Assembly (NCBI GenBank): GCA_007570785.1
Contig: ML664174.1
Span: 5,965,402 to 6,029,401, forward strand
Direction of reading: 5' to 3'
DNA: 64,000 nt
From: Antilocapra americana
Taxonomy: Eukaryota > Chordata > Mammalia > Artiodactyla > Antilocapridae
The first letter of the stretch is position 1; each line of letters begins with the position of its first letter. A program made the position numbers and the translations under genes. The notes under the pieces were generated by a model that saw only the letters and a list, made by a program, of their open reading frames with translations, had not been told where the DNA came from and did no database searches. Positions 43,785 through 54,847 of the stretch are shown piece after piece.

Positions 43785-43960
43785 CAATTAGACAGCCAGC
43801 ACCGGAATCCTCTAGTGCTTCAAGAATGCAGATTCTCAGGCGCTGCTGTAAACCTCATTAAGTTTCTCAGCAGTGAGACTGGAAATCTGCATTTTAAACA
43901 AGCTCCCTAAGGGGTTCTGATGCTCCCTAAAGTTTGAGGCCCATAGTTTAGGCTTTTTAT
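43785..43960. mobile_element. MER5/MER3-like hAT-Charlie miniature element
   Basis: 'caagaatgcagattctcagg', 'tctgcattttaaacaagctc', 'aaggggttctgatgctccct' and 'aaagtttgaggcccatagtt' match the small hAT-Charlie elements of the MER5/MER3 group. The inner inverted symmetry (tgcagattct versus atctgca) is visible. Confidence 0.6.
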
Positions 43961-44840
43961 GAATTAGGATGTATCGAACACGAGCCAGATGTAGCCACAC
44001 TGAAACCAGACAGCCACACACTGAACTCTGCCTCTTGTGGTTCAGAGGCTGCAGAGCAGGCACCGTGCAAAGAGCTGGGAGTTTATCTGGGTATTCTCAA
44101 ATAGAGAGACTGGGCTGAGAGGAAGTGAGGACTGGCACAGGAGGATGTAGGAGGCAACATGGTCTCTCTGCCAGTCCATTTGAAAGTCCTGGAGAGGCGA
44201 AGGCACTGGCAAAAAATTCCCCAGCAAAAGTTCCAAGTAGAGTGACTCCAGAACCCCATTTTAAAAGGCATTCCTGAATCTGGCCATTTCCTGCTGGATG
44301 ATCCCAGCAAACAGGATGGAGAGTAAATCAGGCCCTAGGGCTTTCAGAAGGGAAAGCAGATAGCCTACAACGCAGAAAGAACGTGGTGGACACCCAGGTA
44401 GGCCACTTGGGGCAAAGGAAAGGACATTCCAGCACTGCTGAAGGTCATTTTCAGAGGCTTAGGACAGAGGCCACCCCTGAGAGACCCTGAGTCCCCAACT
44501 CATTAATGGAAGACAATCCTGGGCAGGCCACTGTGTCCAGATAATGAGATTAAGCTTTTGATCAGTTTGGAGTTTGAAGAAATGAAAAAAGGAAAAATCC
44601 TTTATAAAATTGGAAGAGTTTTTCCTCAACTCACCAACAACTCCAAAACAACTGAACACAGAGTATTTTAAACTTGGCATGTGGTAGAACCTCTGTGAAA
44701 ATAATTCTCAGCTCATTTGAAGGAAAATAGTGCTTTTTTGGTAATCACCTCTAACATCTAGGCATGCTCGGTGGAAGTAACTCAAGTGAAAATTTGACTG
44801 TTTGTCTGGAAAGTGGTTAGAAGATGAGACGGAGGTGCTG
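43961..44840. other. Single-copy-like sequence, nothing recognised
   Basis: No recognised repeat or gene over about 0.9 kb. Confidence 0.5.
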
Positions 44841-44842
44841 TC

Positions 44843-44972
44843 TAAAACATCACCAACTCAATGGACAGGAATGTCAGCAAACTCCTGGAGAAAGTGAAGG
44901 ACAGGGAGGCCTGGGGTGCTGCAGGCCATGGGGTCACAGAGCGGGACATGACTTAGCAACTGAACAACAACA
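44843..44972 (+). mobile_element. BovB LINE 3'-end fragment
   Basis: Plus-strand BovB tail with 'catcaccaactcaatggaca', 'ggacagggaggcctggggtg', 'catggggtcacagagcggga' and the terminal 'actgaacaacaaca'. Only about 130 bases, heavily 5'-truncated. Confidence 0.85.
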
Positions 44973-45364
44973 GAAAAGTGGGACTAGGAGGAGAGAGAGA
45001 AGTGAGGTGGCATGAACATGGGGAAACTGGGTACACGGAGGCCAACTTCTCCTTCTCCTTCTGTGTCCACATGGACTCAGATGAGCCACTTCAAGTCTCT
45101 GGGTCCGGGGAGCACGCAGATGAGGAGGGGTGAGCCCAGTGCGGCCAGCAGAGTGGCTGCCCTGTGGCGCAGGGGCCACCCAAGTGGATACACGGGGCCT
45201 CTGTCCACTCTGCATGCTTGAGTGCCCCTCAGAGTCCAACCTGGGCAAACTCAGACCTTTCCCACTGTCTCTTCAGTGGGAAAACCCCAGGAAACAGACT
45301 AAGAGCAGCTCTGTGGTCTTCTGCAGATTAATAAAATTAGAGCATTACTCAAAGTTGCCCCTAT
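44973..45364. other. Single-copy-like sequence, nothing recognised
   Basis: No recognised repeat or gene. Confidence 0.5.
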
Positions 45365-45639
45365 GATGTGTATTTATATAGTGTCATATATTTATTTACA
45401 TTGTGTTGCATAGCACTTATACAAATCATAAATACCTGTCATTTGTATTTATATGTTTCACATATAGTGTCATATGTATTTATACAGTGTCATATATATG
45501 ATACTTATAAATACATATTGAATGTGTTCATATGTATATTACAAATACCTATTAAATTATAGGTATATATAGGTAAATATCTATATATAGGTATTTGTGT
45601 ATACATATATATATATATATATATACACACATACACATG
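45365..45639. repeat. AT-rich degenerate tandem tract ending in (TA)n(CA)n
   Basis: AT-rich sequence with recurring 'agtgtcatatattta', 'agtgtcatatgtattta' and 'agtgtcatatatatga' words (about 45380, 45466 and 45488), then 'aggtatatataggtaaatat', and finally a (TA)n run at 45605-45624 and CA repeats. It resembles an eroded tandem array. The adjoining Bov SINE starts exactly at its right edge. Confidence 0.7.
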
Positions 45640-45850
45640 GGCTTCCCTGGTGGCTCAGCAGTAAAGCATCCACCTGCCAATGCAGGAGATCCAGGTTCAA
45701 TTCCTGCATTGGGAAGACCCCTTGGAGAAGGAAATGGTAACCCACTCCAGTATACTTGCCTGGGAAATCCCATGGACAGAGGAGCCTCAAGGGCCACAGT
45801 CCATAGAGTTGCAAAAGAGTTGGACATGATTTAGTGACTAAACAACAACT
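45640..45850 (+). mobile_element. Bov-tA type SINE flanked by (TA)n(CA)n
   Basis: Plus-strand copy beginning 'ggcttccctggtggctcagc' and ending 'tttagtgactaaacaacaac'. Both flanks carry TA runs followed by CA runs ('tatatacacacatacacatg' on the left, 'tatatatacacacacaggca' on the right). The original insertion target was therefore probably an alternating AT/CA sequence that was duplicated. Confidence 0.94.
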
Positions 45851-46009
45851 GTATATATATATACACACACAGGCACATATATGTTGGTATTTGTATGTAT
45901 AAAACACTATACAGAAAGACAAATCACATATACAGACATGCATGAGCCACTGGTTCAGTTGCCTAAGACTTCCCAATGAAACCACGGACAATAAACATTT
46001 GACTCTTAC

Positions 46010-46475
46010 TGAGGATTGAATTGTGTCTCCTAAAAGATATACTTAAGTCTTAACCTGTGAATATGACCTTATTTGTAAATAGGGTCTTTGTAGATGTAAC
46101 TAAGATGTGAGTTAAAATGAACTCATACTAGAGGAGAGTGGGCCCTAATTTCAATGTAACTGGCGTCCTTGCAAGAACAACAGAGACAGATATTCACAGG
46201 GAGAAGACACAGACATGCAGGGGAGAAGGCCCCATGGAGATGGAGAGAGATTGGAGTGATGCATCTTATAAGCTAGGGAACTCCAAGGATTGCCAGCAAC
46301 CATCTGATGCTAAGAAGAAGCAGAGACGGGTCCTTCCCGACAGCTTGCATGGCTCTACAGGCATCTTGACTTTAGACTTCTGGTCTCCAGAACTGTGAGA
46401 GAATGCATTTCTGTCGTTTTAAGCCACTCACTTAAGCACCAGTGTGTGAGTCTTTGCTAGGGTAGCCCTAGGAAA
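46010..46475 (+). mobile_element. MLT1-type (ERVL-MaLR) LTR
   Basis: Complete plus-strand order: 'gattgaattgtgtctcctaa', 'ctgtgaatatgaccttattt', 'gtagatgtaactaagatgtg', 'aagacacagacatgcagggg', 'ttctggtctccagaactgtg' and 'gttttaagccactcacttaa', then 'ctttgctagggtagcc'. The terminal blocks show a nearly full-length solo LTR. A degenerate open frame in it has no retroviral homology. Confidence 0.82.
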
Positions 46476-46577
46476 TGAATAGGCCTCCTGCTGTGGGATG
46501 GAAGGGAAGCAAAGCCTTCGTGTTCACCAAGCTTTTGCATCTGCTGAGCCCCCACTTCTTGGCCCCTTTCCCTGGCA

Positions 46578-46599
46578 GTCTCTCTCTCTCTCTCTCTCA
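46578..46599. repeat. (TC)n microsatellite
   Basis: A pure run of about ten TC units in an otherwise unassigned region. Confidence 0.9.
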
Positions 46600-48657
46600 G
46601 GGGAAGGGGTAGGGTGGAGATACTTAACTGTTTCCAACTGAAACCAACATCTGACAGATTATGAAGCTCCTATACCCCCCTAGTCCTTGACGGTGATGGC
46701 TGATGGCTCAGGGCAACTGGCCACCTACCCTAAGTCCAAGCCTGGTTATCTGGAAATGGGGAGGTGAGAGAGGATGACACTTCATAGCCTTTCTCCCCCT
46801 GCCCCACTCTCCCCCAGCACCAGGACAGCTATTTTGAGAGCTTTGAGCATTCAAAGTGTGGTGGAAATTTATGGCTAGTATTCTCCTAAATGGGAGTTAC
46901 AGGCTGTTATAGAGTTTTGTCTTTTCACTTTAATGGTACACAGGAATCCTCCCCACCCTCCTCCAAACAGCCACACATCTTTTTAAAATTTGCACCTTTT
47001 TTTTTTTTTTTCCAGACTGGTTTCCTATGGTGAAGGAGAGGGTAGGAAATGCCCAATAAATCATCCATCTGTCCTCACTCAATTGAGAGGCAGGAAATGC
47101 CGAGAACAGTCCCCTTACCTTTTCCACTTTGAATATAACAAGAGCTATCAGGACCCTTTGAAGGGCAGCCCCTCTGACAGCAGTATTAATTTTTCAAGGC
47201 CACTGGAGTTGTTTCCAGGCACCAGACCCAAAGGCGGCAGGCACGTTTGGGATGCTGACTGCCTCTGCTGCCCGCCTCTGCTGTGGGCAGCCTCTCCCTG
47301 GGCTGGCCCTGGGAAGTGGATGCAATCAGCTGCAAGCTAAGGGGGTCCATGTACATGGCATGGTAGTAACTCTCTATAGGACAAAAGGAATTTTAATCCC
47401 TAGTACTTGTCTTTAAGGAGTTTACAGTCTAGATGGCATAGCAGCTAAGTCATGAACATCAAGAAAATAATCCCATACAAGGCGGTTTATAGGAAATTTC
47501 CCAGGAGAGGTTGGGTGTGTATGGAAGAAGTGGAAGATGCTTGCAGGCACGAAGACCAGGAAGGGTTTGGGAACACGATAAGAGGAAGAAGATGCCAGGG
47601 CTCCTGAGAACAGCCTGGAATGAGTGGTGAAGCCCTCATGTGCCTTCTCGGGGAATGGTGAGAAGCTGGGGTGTGTGGAAAAGGCTAGGCAGGGACAGGA
47701 AACTAGGCTGGAGAGGTGAGCAGAGGCCTTGAGTTGGGGAGTGAGGGGTGGTCCTGAGAGCTTGGCTAAGAATGGGGGCGGTGGAGAGGGACAGATTGAA
47801 ACTATGCCCAGAATCTGTGTAAACGGGTTGTTCCTCCCAAAAGGTGGTTTCCCTGTGGACTTGAATTCAGAAAAAGGCCTGTGAGGCCTGATGGGGGCTC
47901 CACCCCAGGCTTCCTGGTGGCCATGTGGGTTCTGACACGTGCTTCAGAGCAAACCTTCCCTCAAACCTTGTGGGATGTCTTCTCTTCCAGTCTCCCATAC
48001 TAGAATCACCCTTCTTTGTTCCCCGTCCCTCTCGCTCTTTCTGGCCACCTCGCCCCTCAGATCCCCCCCCACCGCCTGCCCTCTACCCCCATCTCCTCTG
48101 ACCTTCCCTCCTCACCTGGCCCCTGTCCTTCAGGAGTTTGCGGCGTTTTCAGCTGGGCCTGCTTTTCCCCACAAGACTAGCCCTCTGGTTCTGCTGGGGT
48201 CACCATCCTCCACCCAATCTGGGCTTTTAGGAACAACCTGGCAGGGAGCAGGCTGCTCTGTGGAGAGGGGGGCATGCAGGGAGGGTGCCAACAAGAGGAT
48301 GGTGGGGAGGCAGCTGGCTCCTGGGGCAGCCCGAGCTAGGCCCTGGGAAGGAAGAGACCTCAAAAAGGAGGATAGGAAAGTCAGGCCTGAAGGTGGGTCT
48401 TTCCTGAGTGAGGTCTGTTCCTTCACCTGACCAGGAGCCTCGAGCCTTTGTCTGTGCCTTCAACAACACTTCTCCAGGCCCCAGAAGGCTCTGGACACGT
48501 GTGGACACTCAGCATATACCTACTGAATAAGCAAAGTGGGGGTGACGGGGTGAGTGGGTAAGTGAGTGTCCACCAAAGAGAAGGGACCCTCTCTGCAAGC
48601 CCACGGCAGATGATGGGGTTCTGGACACTCTGTCCTCAAATATGGCAACTTAAGACA
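46600..48657. other. Mostly unassigned, weak L2 piece
   Basis: A T-run lies at 46997-47012. At about 47405-47560, 'tttaaggagtttacagtcta' and 'ttcccaggagaggttgggtg' are compatible with a minus-strand L2 3' end. The frames of 116 and 163 codons (46990-47340 and 47939-48430) have no recognised domain. A C-rich patch lies at 48060-48100. Confidence 0.4.
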
Positions 48658-49047
48658 TGAAACATATTAAGCTGAAGGAGTCTGAGGAAACAATAGAAGC
48701 AAGAAAGTCACTCTGACTGTCCCTCTGACCCTTCTTCCCTGACCCAACCCATAAAACCCTCATGTGAGAGGTGCCCTTCTTGTGACTGGAAGTATATCTG
48801 TCTCTGAAGACAAAGGAACGCCAAGAAGAAAGCTTTGCCAAGTTTCCCTGGTTTGTTCCACTGGCCTCATGTTCCTATCCTATTGCTCCGCAACTGCCCA
48901 CTCTTCATCAGACCTAGCATAAAAATATCCAATCTGTTTCTCTGGGTCTCCCTTTCCTGATGAAGGCCCTCGTGTCACATAAAACTTAGATTAAATAAAC
49001 GTGTATGCTTCTCACCTGCTAATCTGTCTCTGGCACTTTAATTTTCA
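48658..49047 (+). mobile_element. Solo ERV-like LTR
   Basis: The region starts with TG (48658) and ends with CA (49046-49047), and it has LTR-like signals in the expected order. A TATA-like 'cataaaaata' lies at 48918-48927, an AATAAA polyadenylation word at 48994-48999 and a T-rich downstream stretch after that. The words 'taaaacttagattaaataaa' and 'gcttctcacctgctaatctg' resemble the R-U5 part of gammaretrovirus-like (ERV1) LTRs. No internal genes are attached and the exact limits are uncertain. This is an old, inert copy. Confidence 0.5.
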
Positions 49048-49385
49048 AGCCCAACCAGTGACTTTGAGAGACTGCAGGAAAATATTTTCCCCCCTTCCAG
49101 GTCGATGACCAGACATCCCAGGATCTCCGGCAGACGGAGGAGGGGACTCACTCCCACACCTGTCGCCTGTTTCGGCCACACTGAGTCACGCCTGGCTGCA
49201 GTCGCAGACTCCCTTGAGACCACATGTTTCACCCCCCACTAGATGGACCTAGACCCTCACTGGTGTAGGATGTGAACTGCCTGCTTCTCTTGAGGGCCAA
49301 TGTGGGCTTCTCCTCCCTGCAATATCTGCTTTATGGACTGGATGTCAAGGCTTAATGTATTATCTCTTTCAGAAATATTTTCATT
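49048..49385. other. Single-copy-like sequence, nothing recognised
   Basis: No recognised repeat or gene between the LTR and the inverted L1. Confidence 0.5.
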
Positions 49386-49403
49386 GTAAAAGATGACTGT
49401 ACT

Positions 49404-49925
49404 AAACTCCACATACGCGTGTTGATGTACGATGTTTTTCTCTCTCTGACTGGATTCACTGTGTGCCAGCCTTTAGGTCTATCCACGTCTCTACAAATGA
49501 ACCCTATTTTGTTCCTTTTAGTGGCTGAATAATATTCCATTGTCTATATGGACCATACCTTCTTTATCCATTCATTAGTTGTTAGACACCTAGGTTGTTT
49601 CCAAACTGTACAGATGAACTTGTTTCCAGGGCAGGAATAGAGACAAAGATGTAGAAAACAGACATGTGGAGATGAGGGGCGAGGCGAGAGTGGGACTGAC
49701 AAATGTACGCTACTTTGCATAAAATAGCTAGCTAGTGGGAACCTGTTACAAAGTACACGGAGCTCAGCTCAGTGCTCTGTGATGATCTAGATGGGTGGGA
49801 TGAGGCTGGAGATGGGTGGGAGGGAGGTTCAGGAGGGAGGGGATATATGTATATATAGAACTGATTCACTTCCCTGTACAGCAGAAAATATAATTGTAAA
49901 GTAATTATAGTCTAATAAAAAAGAT
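49404..49925 (+). mobile_element. L1 3' end with 5' inversion
   Basis: 49404-49604 is L1 sequence in minus orientation (reverse reading 'atggaatattattcagccac' and 'gtcagagagagaaaaacatc'). From about 49605 the element continues on the plus strand: 'gtacagatgaacttgtttcc', 'aatagctagctagtgggaac', 'aactgattcacttccctgta' and a terminal AATAAAAAAG tail. This is the twin-priming inversion typical of L1 insertions. A possible diverged target duplication is aaaagatgactgtactaa (about 49388-49405) versus aaaagatagctgtgctga (about 49919-49936). Confidence 0.8.
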
Positions 49926-50058
49926 AGCTGTGCTGACCATATAGCATCTAACAGTGGAGGAGGAAAAGAAAGAAAGGGACCCAACACACATTAATTCCCT
50001 ATTATGAACTAGTCACCATGCTATTACTCTTAAGAAGTCTTTGTTTCTCCTAATATCT
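49926..50058. other. Short unassigned stretch
   Basis: Nothing recognised between the L1 tail and an L2 fragment. Confidence 0.5.
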
Positions 50059-50059
50059 C

Positions 50060-50420
50060 TACTGCTACTCATTCAACAGTTCCTTTTTGAGCACCTACCG
50101 TGTCCCAAGCATGGTCTAGACTTGGGGAAACAGCAGGGAAAAACAGGCAAAAATCCTGTCCTCATCACATTTACATTCTAGTAGAGTAAACAAACAAACA
50201 AGAAGATGAAGAAGAGTATGTATAGGATAGAGAAGGTGATTCATGCTATGGAGAAAAATAAAGCCGTGGAGGAGACAGGAAGTGCCAGCGGTGGGAGTTG
50301 GCAGTCGGAGGGACACAACTTTAAATAAAGTGGTCAGGGAAGGCACCACTGAAAGCTGTTATCTTTTTGAATTGAAGAGGTAAGAAAATGAGCTGTGGTG
50401 ACATTTGGGGAGAGATTTTA
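50060..50420 (-). mobile_element. L2 LINE 3' fragment
   Basis: Reverse L2 3' end with 'tttttgagcacctaccgtgt', 'aatcctgtcctcatcacatt', 'tacattctagtagagtaaac', 'ttcatgctatggagaaaaat' and 'aagtggtcagggaaggcacc'. Good colinearity over about 350 bases. Confidence 0.78.
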
Positions 50421-50639
50421 GGTGCAGCAACTGCCTGCAGAGGGTACAGCCCTGTGCATGGATGATCTGTTCAAGGCTCAGCGAGGAGGGCAGACTTAGG
50501 AAGAACACTAAGTCCATTCTGACCATGGAGAGACCTAGCTTTTCCTGGTAGCTCACCTGACTAATTCATCTTGCTTAGGAGGTCGAAGTCATAGGCTTAG
50601 AATACATTTGTTTCCCAACAAATGTCGTCTCACGAGGGC

Positions 50640-50862
50640 AGAAGGGACAATACAAGAGAATGGATGGCCGGTCCCAACTCTGTCTTTCATGCTGGTCTGG
50701 AGCCCAGCACCACCACTGCTGATACCTGTCTGCTTAGAGACAAATCATATTCTCTGAGCTCAGATAAATCACATTCTCAATTTTCTCTTTTGCAAAATGG
50801 GTACACGCTTAATAACTTTCACCAGAAGACATTGGACTATATAGGACTATACTGTATAAAGC
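50640..50862 (+). mobile_element. MIR SINE (weak)
   Basis: 'tcattttctctttgcaaaat'-like words (50780-50802) with 'ctgatacctgtctgcttaga' and 'cccaactctgtctttcatgc' follow MIR order, strongly diverged. Confidence 0.45.
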
Positions 50863-51399
50863 ATTTATAACCTGGGATGTGCTGTAGAAATTGTTCACTG
50901 TTGTAATTATGATGCCATAGAGCAATTCAAGGGCTCTGTTCAGCTCATGCTGGATCTGCAAAGCCATTCTAACAGTCAAATGTAATTTCTTAGTTCTGTT
51001 TGCCAAGTTGCAAAGACTATTTTTACTTATTATTTGGAGTGGGAAAAGACTGCATGAAGCTCTCTGGATGATCTATCAAGCCATTTCCCAAACTTGAGAA
51101 AATCCTACGATCCCCACCCTTACCCCACCCTCCCACCTTAGTTTATGTCTCCCAGCCTCACTGGAGAGAGTTGTGTGTCTGTGCCAATCGCCTCTGTTAC
51201 TAAATCCCATGGTGTGACCTCAACTGGGCTTTCAGTGCTGCCAACAGCTTTCATCCTTTGGTCAAGCCCTTGTTTGCTTCCTGCGGTGAGAACTCCAAAC
51301 CCAAGTCCCCAACCCCACATCCACTCCCCTTGTTCCCGGCAGATGGCTTGGCTCTGGCCACACTAAGGTGCAAGTTCAACAACATGGGCTTTTCCCTGC
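50863..51399. other. Single-copy-like sequence, nothing recognised
   Basis: No recognised repeat or gene. Confidence 0.5.
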
Positions 51400-51412
51400 C
51401 TGGACATTTCTT

Positions 51413-51640
51413 GTGTGTGTGCATGCCAAGTTGCTTCAGTCATATCTAACTCTTTGCAACCCCGTGGACTGCAGCCCTCCAGGCTCCTCTGTCCGTGGGA
51501 TTCTCCTGGCAAGAATACTGGAGTGGGTTGCCATGCCCTTCTCCAGGAGATCTTCCCGATCTAGGGATCAAACCTCTGTCTCTTAATGTCTCCAGCATTG
51601 GCAAGCAGGTTTTTTTTACCACTAGTGCCACCTGGAAAGG
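51413..51640 (-). mobile_element. Bov SINE (BOV-A2-like variant) with TSD
   Basis: Minus-strand copy. Its head end carries the longer 'tgtctccagcattggcaagc' variant, also seen in the copies at 57.8, 59.3 and 63.6 kb. Target duplication: ctggacattt(c)tt at 51400-51412 and ctggacattcctt at 51641-51653, one mismatch in 13. Confidence 0.94.
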
Positions 51641-51653
51641 CTGGACATTCCTT

Positions 51654-52600
51654 ACCAAACTTTAATCTACTCTTTACCCATCTTTTCTAGATCCAGAGCC
51701 AACATTATCTCCCAGTGGAGGGGATAAGGTCTCTCTGTGCAGGTGGGCGCATCACACTGTCTATAAAAGCAATCAGAGTGGACAAAAAGGATTTATCAGT
51801 AAGGAAGCTGATCACTGTGCTGTTTTTAAGAGCTAAAGCTGGGAACCAACTCTCTATGTCTAACAGAAGGGGATTGGTTGAATTCATTATGAGTTCAGCC
51901 ATGAGATATCAAGAAAAACTCTATAAGCAGTAAGATCCCAATTTTTCTAAGGGCCAAAAGACACAAAATTTTTTTAACAACATAAATATGGGCATAGGGG
52001 TATAAAAGACTGGAAGGAAATACACAAAAATATAAATAGTGATTATCTTCACGTGATGAGTGTGTGATTTTTATTTACTCTTAGTACTTTACCGTGTTCT
52101 GACATTTCTATTGTAAACATATAATATTTTTATCATTAGGACAAAAGGCAAAAATTGTATTAACAATGTTTCTCTGAAAAAAGGCCACTTGTGATTTAGT
52201 TCTGCTTGTTTCCCTTTAAATGCAGCCTTTCTGGGTGGTGTCTGGTTGACAGCTGCACAGTAACTCTTGTTACATGTAAGGACTAGAAGCAGAGAAAACC
52301 ATAACCAATTAACATTACAGCGGGAACCGAGGCATGCAGAATGGGAATGCCTCAACGGGAACGTGTTAGTACTAATTTTTTTTCCACTGTTGGACAGGTG
52401 TTTAGGGGAATGCGCTAAATTTGCTCCAGATAATTTATATTTTTTAAAATGCTTTGATTACTTCATTTTTCTGCCTCCTTTTTCATGGGAACTTTTCACA
52501 TGTGGAACCATTTGGTTATGGCTATTTCATTCGAAGTCTACTTAATCTATTTATCTGAGGCCCTACTATGTGCCAGCACTGGTAGTGTAAGGGGTTGTCT
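51654..52600. other. AT-rich single-copy-like sequence
   Basis: No recognised repeat family or gene. The stretch at 52190-52370 is repeat-free and contains AT-rich, transcription-factor-like words, but no function can be shown. Confidence 0.45.
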
Positions 52601-52602
52601 AC

Positions 52603-52895
52603 TAGGGGTTCTCAACAGGGGACGATGTGGCACCCCCCACCAGGGGCTTTGGAAGTGTTTGGGTTTTTTTTTTCTTAACATTATCGCATTGGTTTTGCCA
52701 TACATTGACAAGAATCCGCCATGGGTATACATGTGTTCCCCTTCCAGAGGGAGGGTGTTTTTTTGATTGTCAGAAGTCAGAGAAGGAAGGGCACTACTGA
52801 CTTAAAGGGGGTGAGGACCAAGGTCGCTCAATAGCCTACACTATGTAGACAGTCCTGTGTAACCAAGAATTGATCTACCCCCAGTGCCAACACCC
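52603..52895 (+). mobile_element. hAT-Charlie miniature element split by L1 tail
   Basis: Starts 'ggttctcaacaggggacgat' and continues 'ccaccaggggctttggaagt'. After the L1 tail it resumes with 'gattgtcagaagtcagagaa', 'gggcactactgacttaaagg', 'actatgtagacagtcctgtg' and 'aagaattgatctacccccag'. The colinear blocks match the small hAT elements with 'ggttctcaac' ends. The right terminus is eroded. Confidence 0.6.
52665..52752 (-). mobile_element. Short L1 3' tail (ruminant type)
   Basis: A T-run of about ten, then 'cgcattggttttgccataca', 'ttgacaagaatccgccatgg' and 'gtatacatgtgttccccttc'. This is the reverse complement of the last 80-90 bases of ruminant L1 3' ends with a poly(A). It sits inside the hAT element. 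Confidence 0.75.
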
Positions 52896-53019
52896 TGGGG
52901 GAGAAGAACAGAACTGGATAGTTGATGCTGACCACTTCTGGGAGGGACAGAGAGAAAGGAGGGCACAGCTGCTTCTCAGCAGCAGCCTAGTATCACCGTG
53001 CTGAGACAAGGTTACTGGA

Positions 53020-53160
53020 TCGCCCAGGTTTTCCAGCAAAGCCAGAAATGTAGATGATGATGTAAAATTTCCTGATTTTTAAAAAACACTGCATGGGCCA
53101 AACAAAACACATCTGTGGGCCAGGTTTGGCCCTCAGGTTGCCAATTTGCAACCCTGTCTT
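53020..53160. mobile_element. hAT-like element end (weak)
   Basis: 'gcatgggccaaacaaaacac', 'atctgtgggccaggtttggc' and 'cctcaggttgccaatttgca' resemble the 'gggccaaacaaaacacgtct' and 'ccggcccgcgggccgccagt' ends of an old hAT-like repeat. The family was not resolved. Confidence 0.4.
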
Positions 53161-53204
53161 AGGGAAAGACACAGTCCCTGTCTTCATGAGAGTATAACGG
53201 AGCC

Positions 53205-53435
53205 CTTATAAGTTCAAGTTCAGGTTCAAGAGTGGACAAACCTGGGTTCAAATTGCAGCTCTGTCATTCACTAACTACGATTTCAGGCAAGTAAACATCC
53301 TCTGAACTTCACTTTCCTACTCCATAAAACAGAACACTCACTGGGAGTGTTGTGAAGATTAATCTTAACAGAAGTCCCCAACAACTTGCACATGGGGAAT
53401 GCATAATAAAGTAGAATGACTATTATTATTAAGTC
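53205..53435 (+). mobile_element. MIR SINE
   Basis: 'aacctgggttcaaattgcag' (B-box-like part), 'ctctgtcattcactaactac', 'ctgaacttcactttcctact', 'gggagtgttgtgaagattaa' and 'cacatggggaatgcataata' follow MIR order from head to tail. Confidence 0.85.
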
Positions 53436-53439
53436 TGTC

Positions 53440-53580
53440 ACAGCCTAAAACAAGCACCTGCTGTGTACAGCACACTGTGCGAAGTGCTAAGGACTTAACA
53501 AATAAGTGCGAGAGAGAGTCCTTGACCCGAAGAAGTTTTCATTCTGGAAAACATGAGAAACTCTGGATATTGTGAGTCAG
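53440..53580 (-). mobile_element. L2 LINE 3' fragment (weak)
   Basis: 'aagcacctgctgtgtacagc', 'gtgctaaggacttaacaaat' and 'gaagaagttttcattctgga' resemble the L2 3' end in minus orientation ('gagcacctactatgtgccag', then 'gagcttacattctag'). Confidence 0.5.
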
Positions 53581-54845
53581 TCAGCTATAAGAATATTACC
53601 TGCATCAGTTACAGGAAACCAGAGGAGGGTCCTTTGTGTGGAGGGGGTCCAGGGTGTGGGGAGTCCTTCCAACAGAGAGGGAGCAGGAGGTGCAGCCCAA
53701 GCAAAGGTGAGATGATAAAATCATCATAATAACTGGTTATTACAATAATAACTGTGACATGCTAGGCCCTCTCTAAGTACTCTATAGGTTGGTAAGTACG
53801 TTCCTTTGGTTTCATACACATGAAGGACAAGACATGACATGGGAAGGGTCCCCTGGAGCCAGGGCATGGGGGTGCTGACTGCCAGGCCAGAGCATGGCAG
53901 ACTATCTGACCTGTTGGCAGGGAAGGGGAAGCATGGAAATGACCTGTTGGAGTGGTCACCAGGGATCGGTGAGCACAGGATGAAGCAGAAGTGGAGACGA
54001 GACAGCAGACTTGTGGGGAGACCTGTGTGGGGCCTGGGAATGGGTGGGGAACCCTGTGAAGGATGCTCTCTTTACCAGGTCTCTGGGTGGACGAAATTTG
54101 GGAGGTGGTGGGGGATGCTGCCAAAACTGACTGCCTTGGGGGGATAATGGGAATTTTAGAGAAGGAAAACAATTTTAAACTCGTCTCGTACCACCTGCAT
54201 GCTGCTCTGGCTCTCCTCCACTAGCACGTCCATGTCCTCTGCTGACCAGGTCTTGTGGTTATAAATATCTTTTCCTTAACTAATTATGAAAATTTGGAAG
54301 CATCTCCTTCTTTTGCTAACGTACTATTATCTTCAAATCTCTCCAGAAAATACTCAGCCCCTCTTTGTCCTCAATTCTCTATAATAGAGATCATTGCCAG
54401 GGTTGATGGCTTGAGCACAGCAAAGCTTCCCGAATTCTGACCCTTCCAGGCTGGCTGATATAAAATCCCTTACTGCATACAAAGGAAGAGTGTGCAAATT
54501 CTGTGAAACATTTTTTTTTTTCAGGGGAAACTGGTAATCCACTAAAAGAACAAACTGTTTCTGAGCACTCCCACACCATTTATAGTCCAACAGGCAAAAT
54601 GTTGTTTATACACGAGGCCCATCTACTTTTCAATGTAGAGCAAGCCACACCTCTCCCAGAGAAGATTTTTGTTAGCTGTGATTATGATTTATTCAACAGG
54701 ATGGAGAGTAATAAGACTATTAGGCTGGGCATGCATGATGCCTGAGGCTCTCTAGCCATAACCTGTATTAGTCCGAACTAGTGCCGTTTCACTGCAATGC
54801 ATCTGTAAGAAAGAAAAACTCCACAAAACATCAATGAACCTAAAG
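53581..54845. other. Single-copy-like sequence
   Basis: No repeat or gene was recognised. A minus-strand frame of 136 codons at 53762-54172 has no recognised domain. There is a T-run at 54510-54520. The stretch at 54530-54750 is repeat-free. Confidence 0.5.
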
Positions 54846-54847
54846 GT

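Noticed and set aside
47939..48430. 163-codon plus-strand frame
   Set aside because: Pro/Ser/Leu-rich product of a CT-rich stretch, with no recognised domain.
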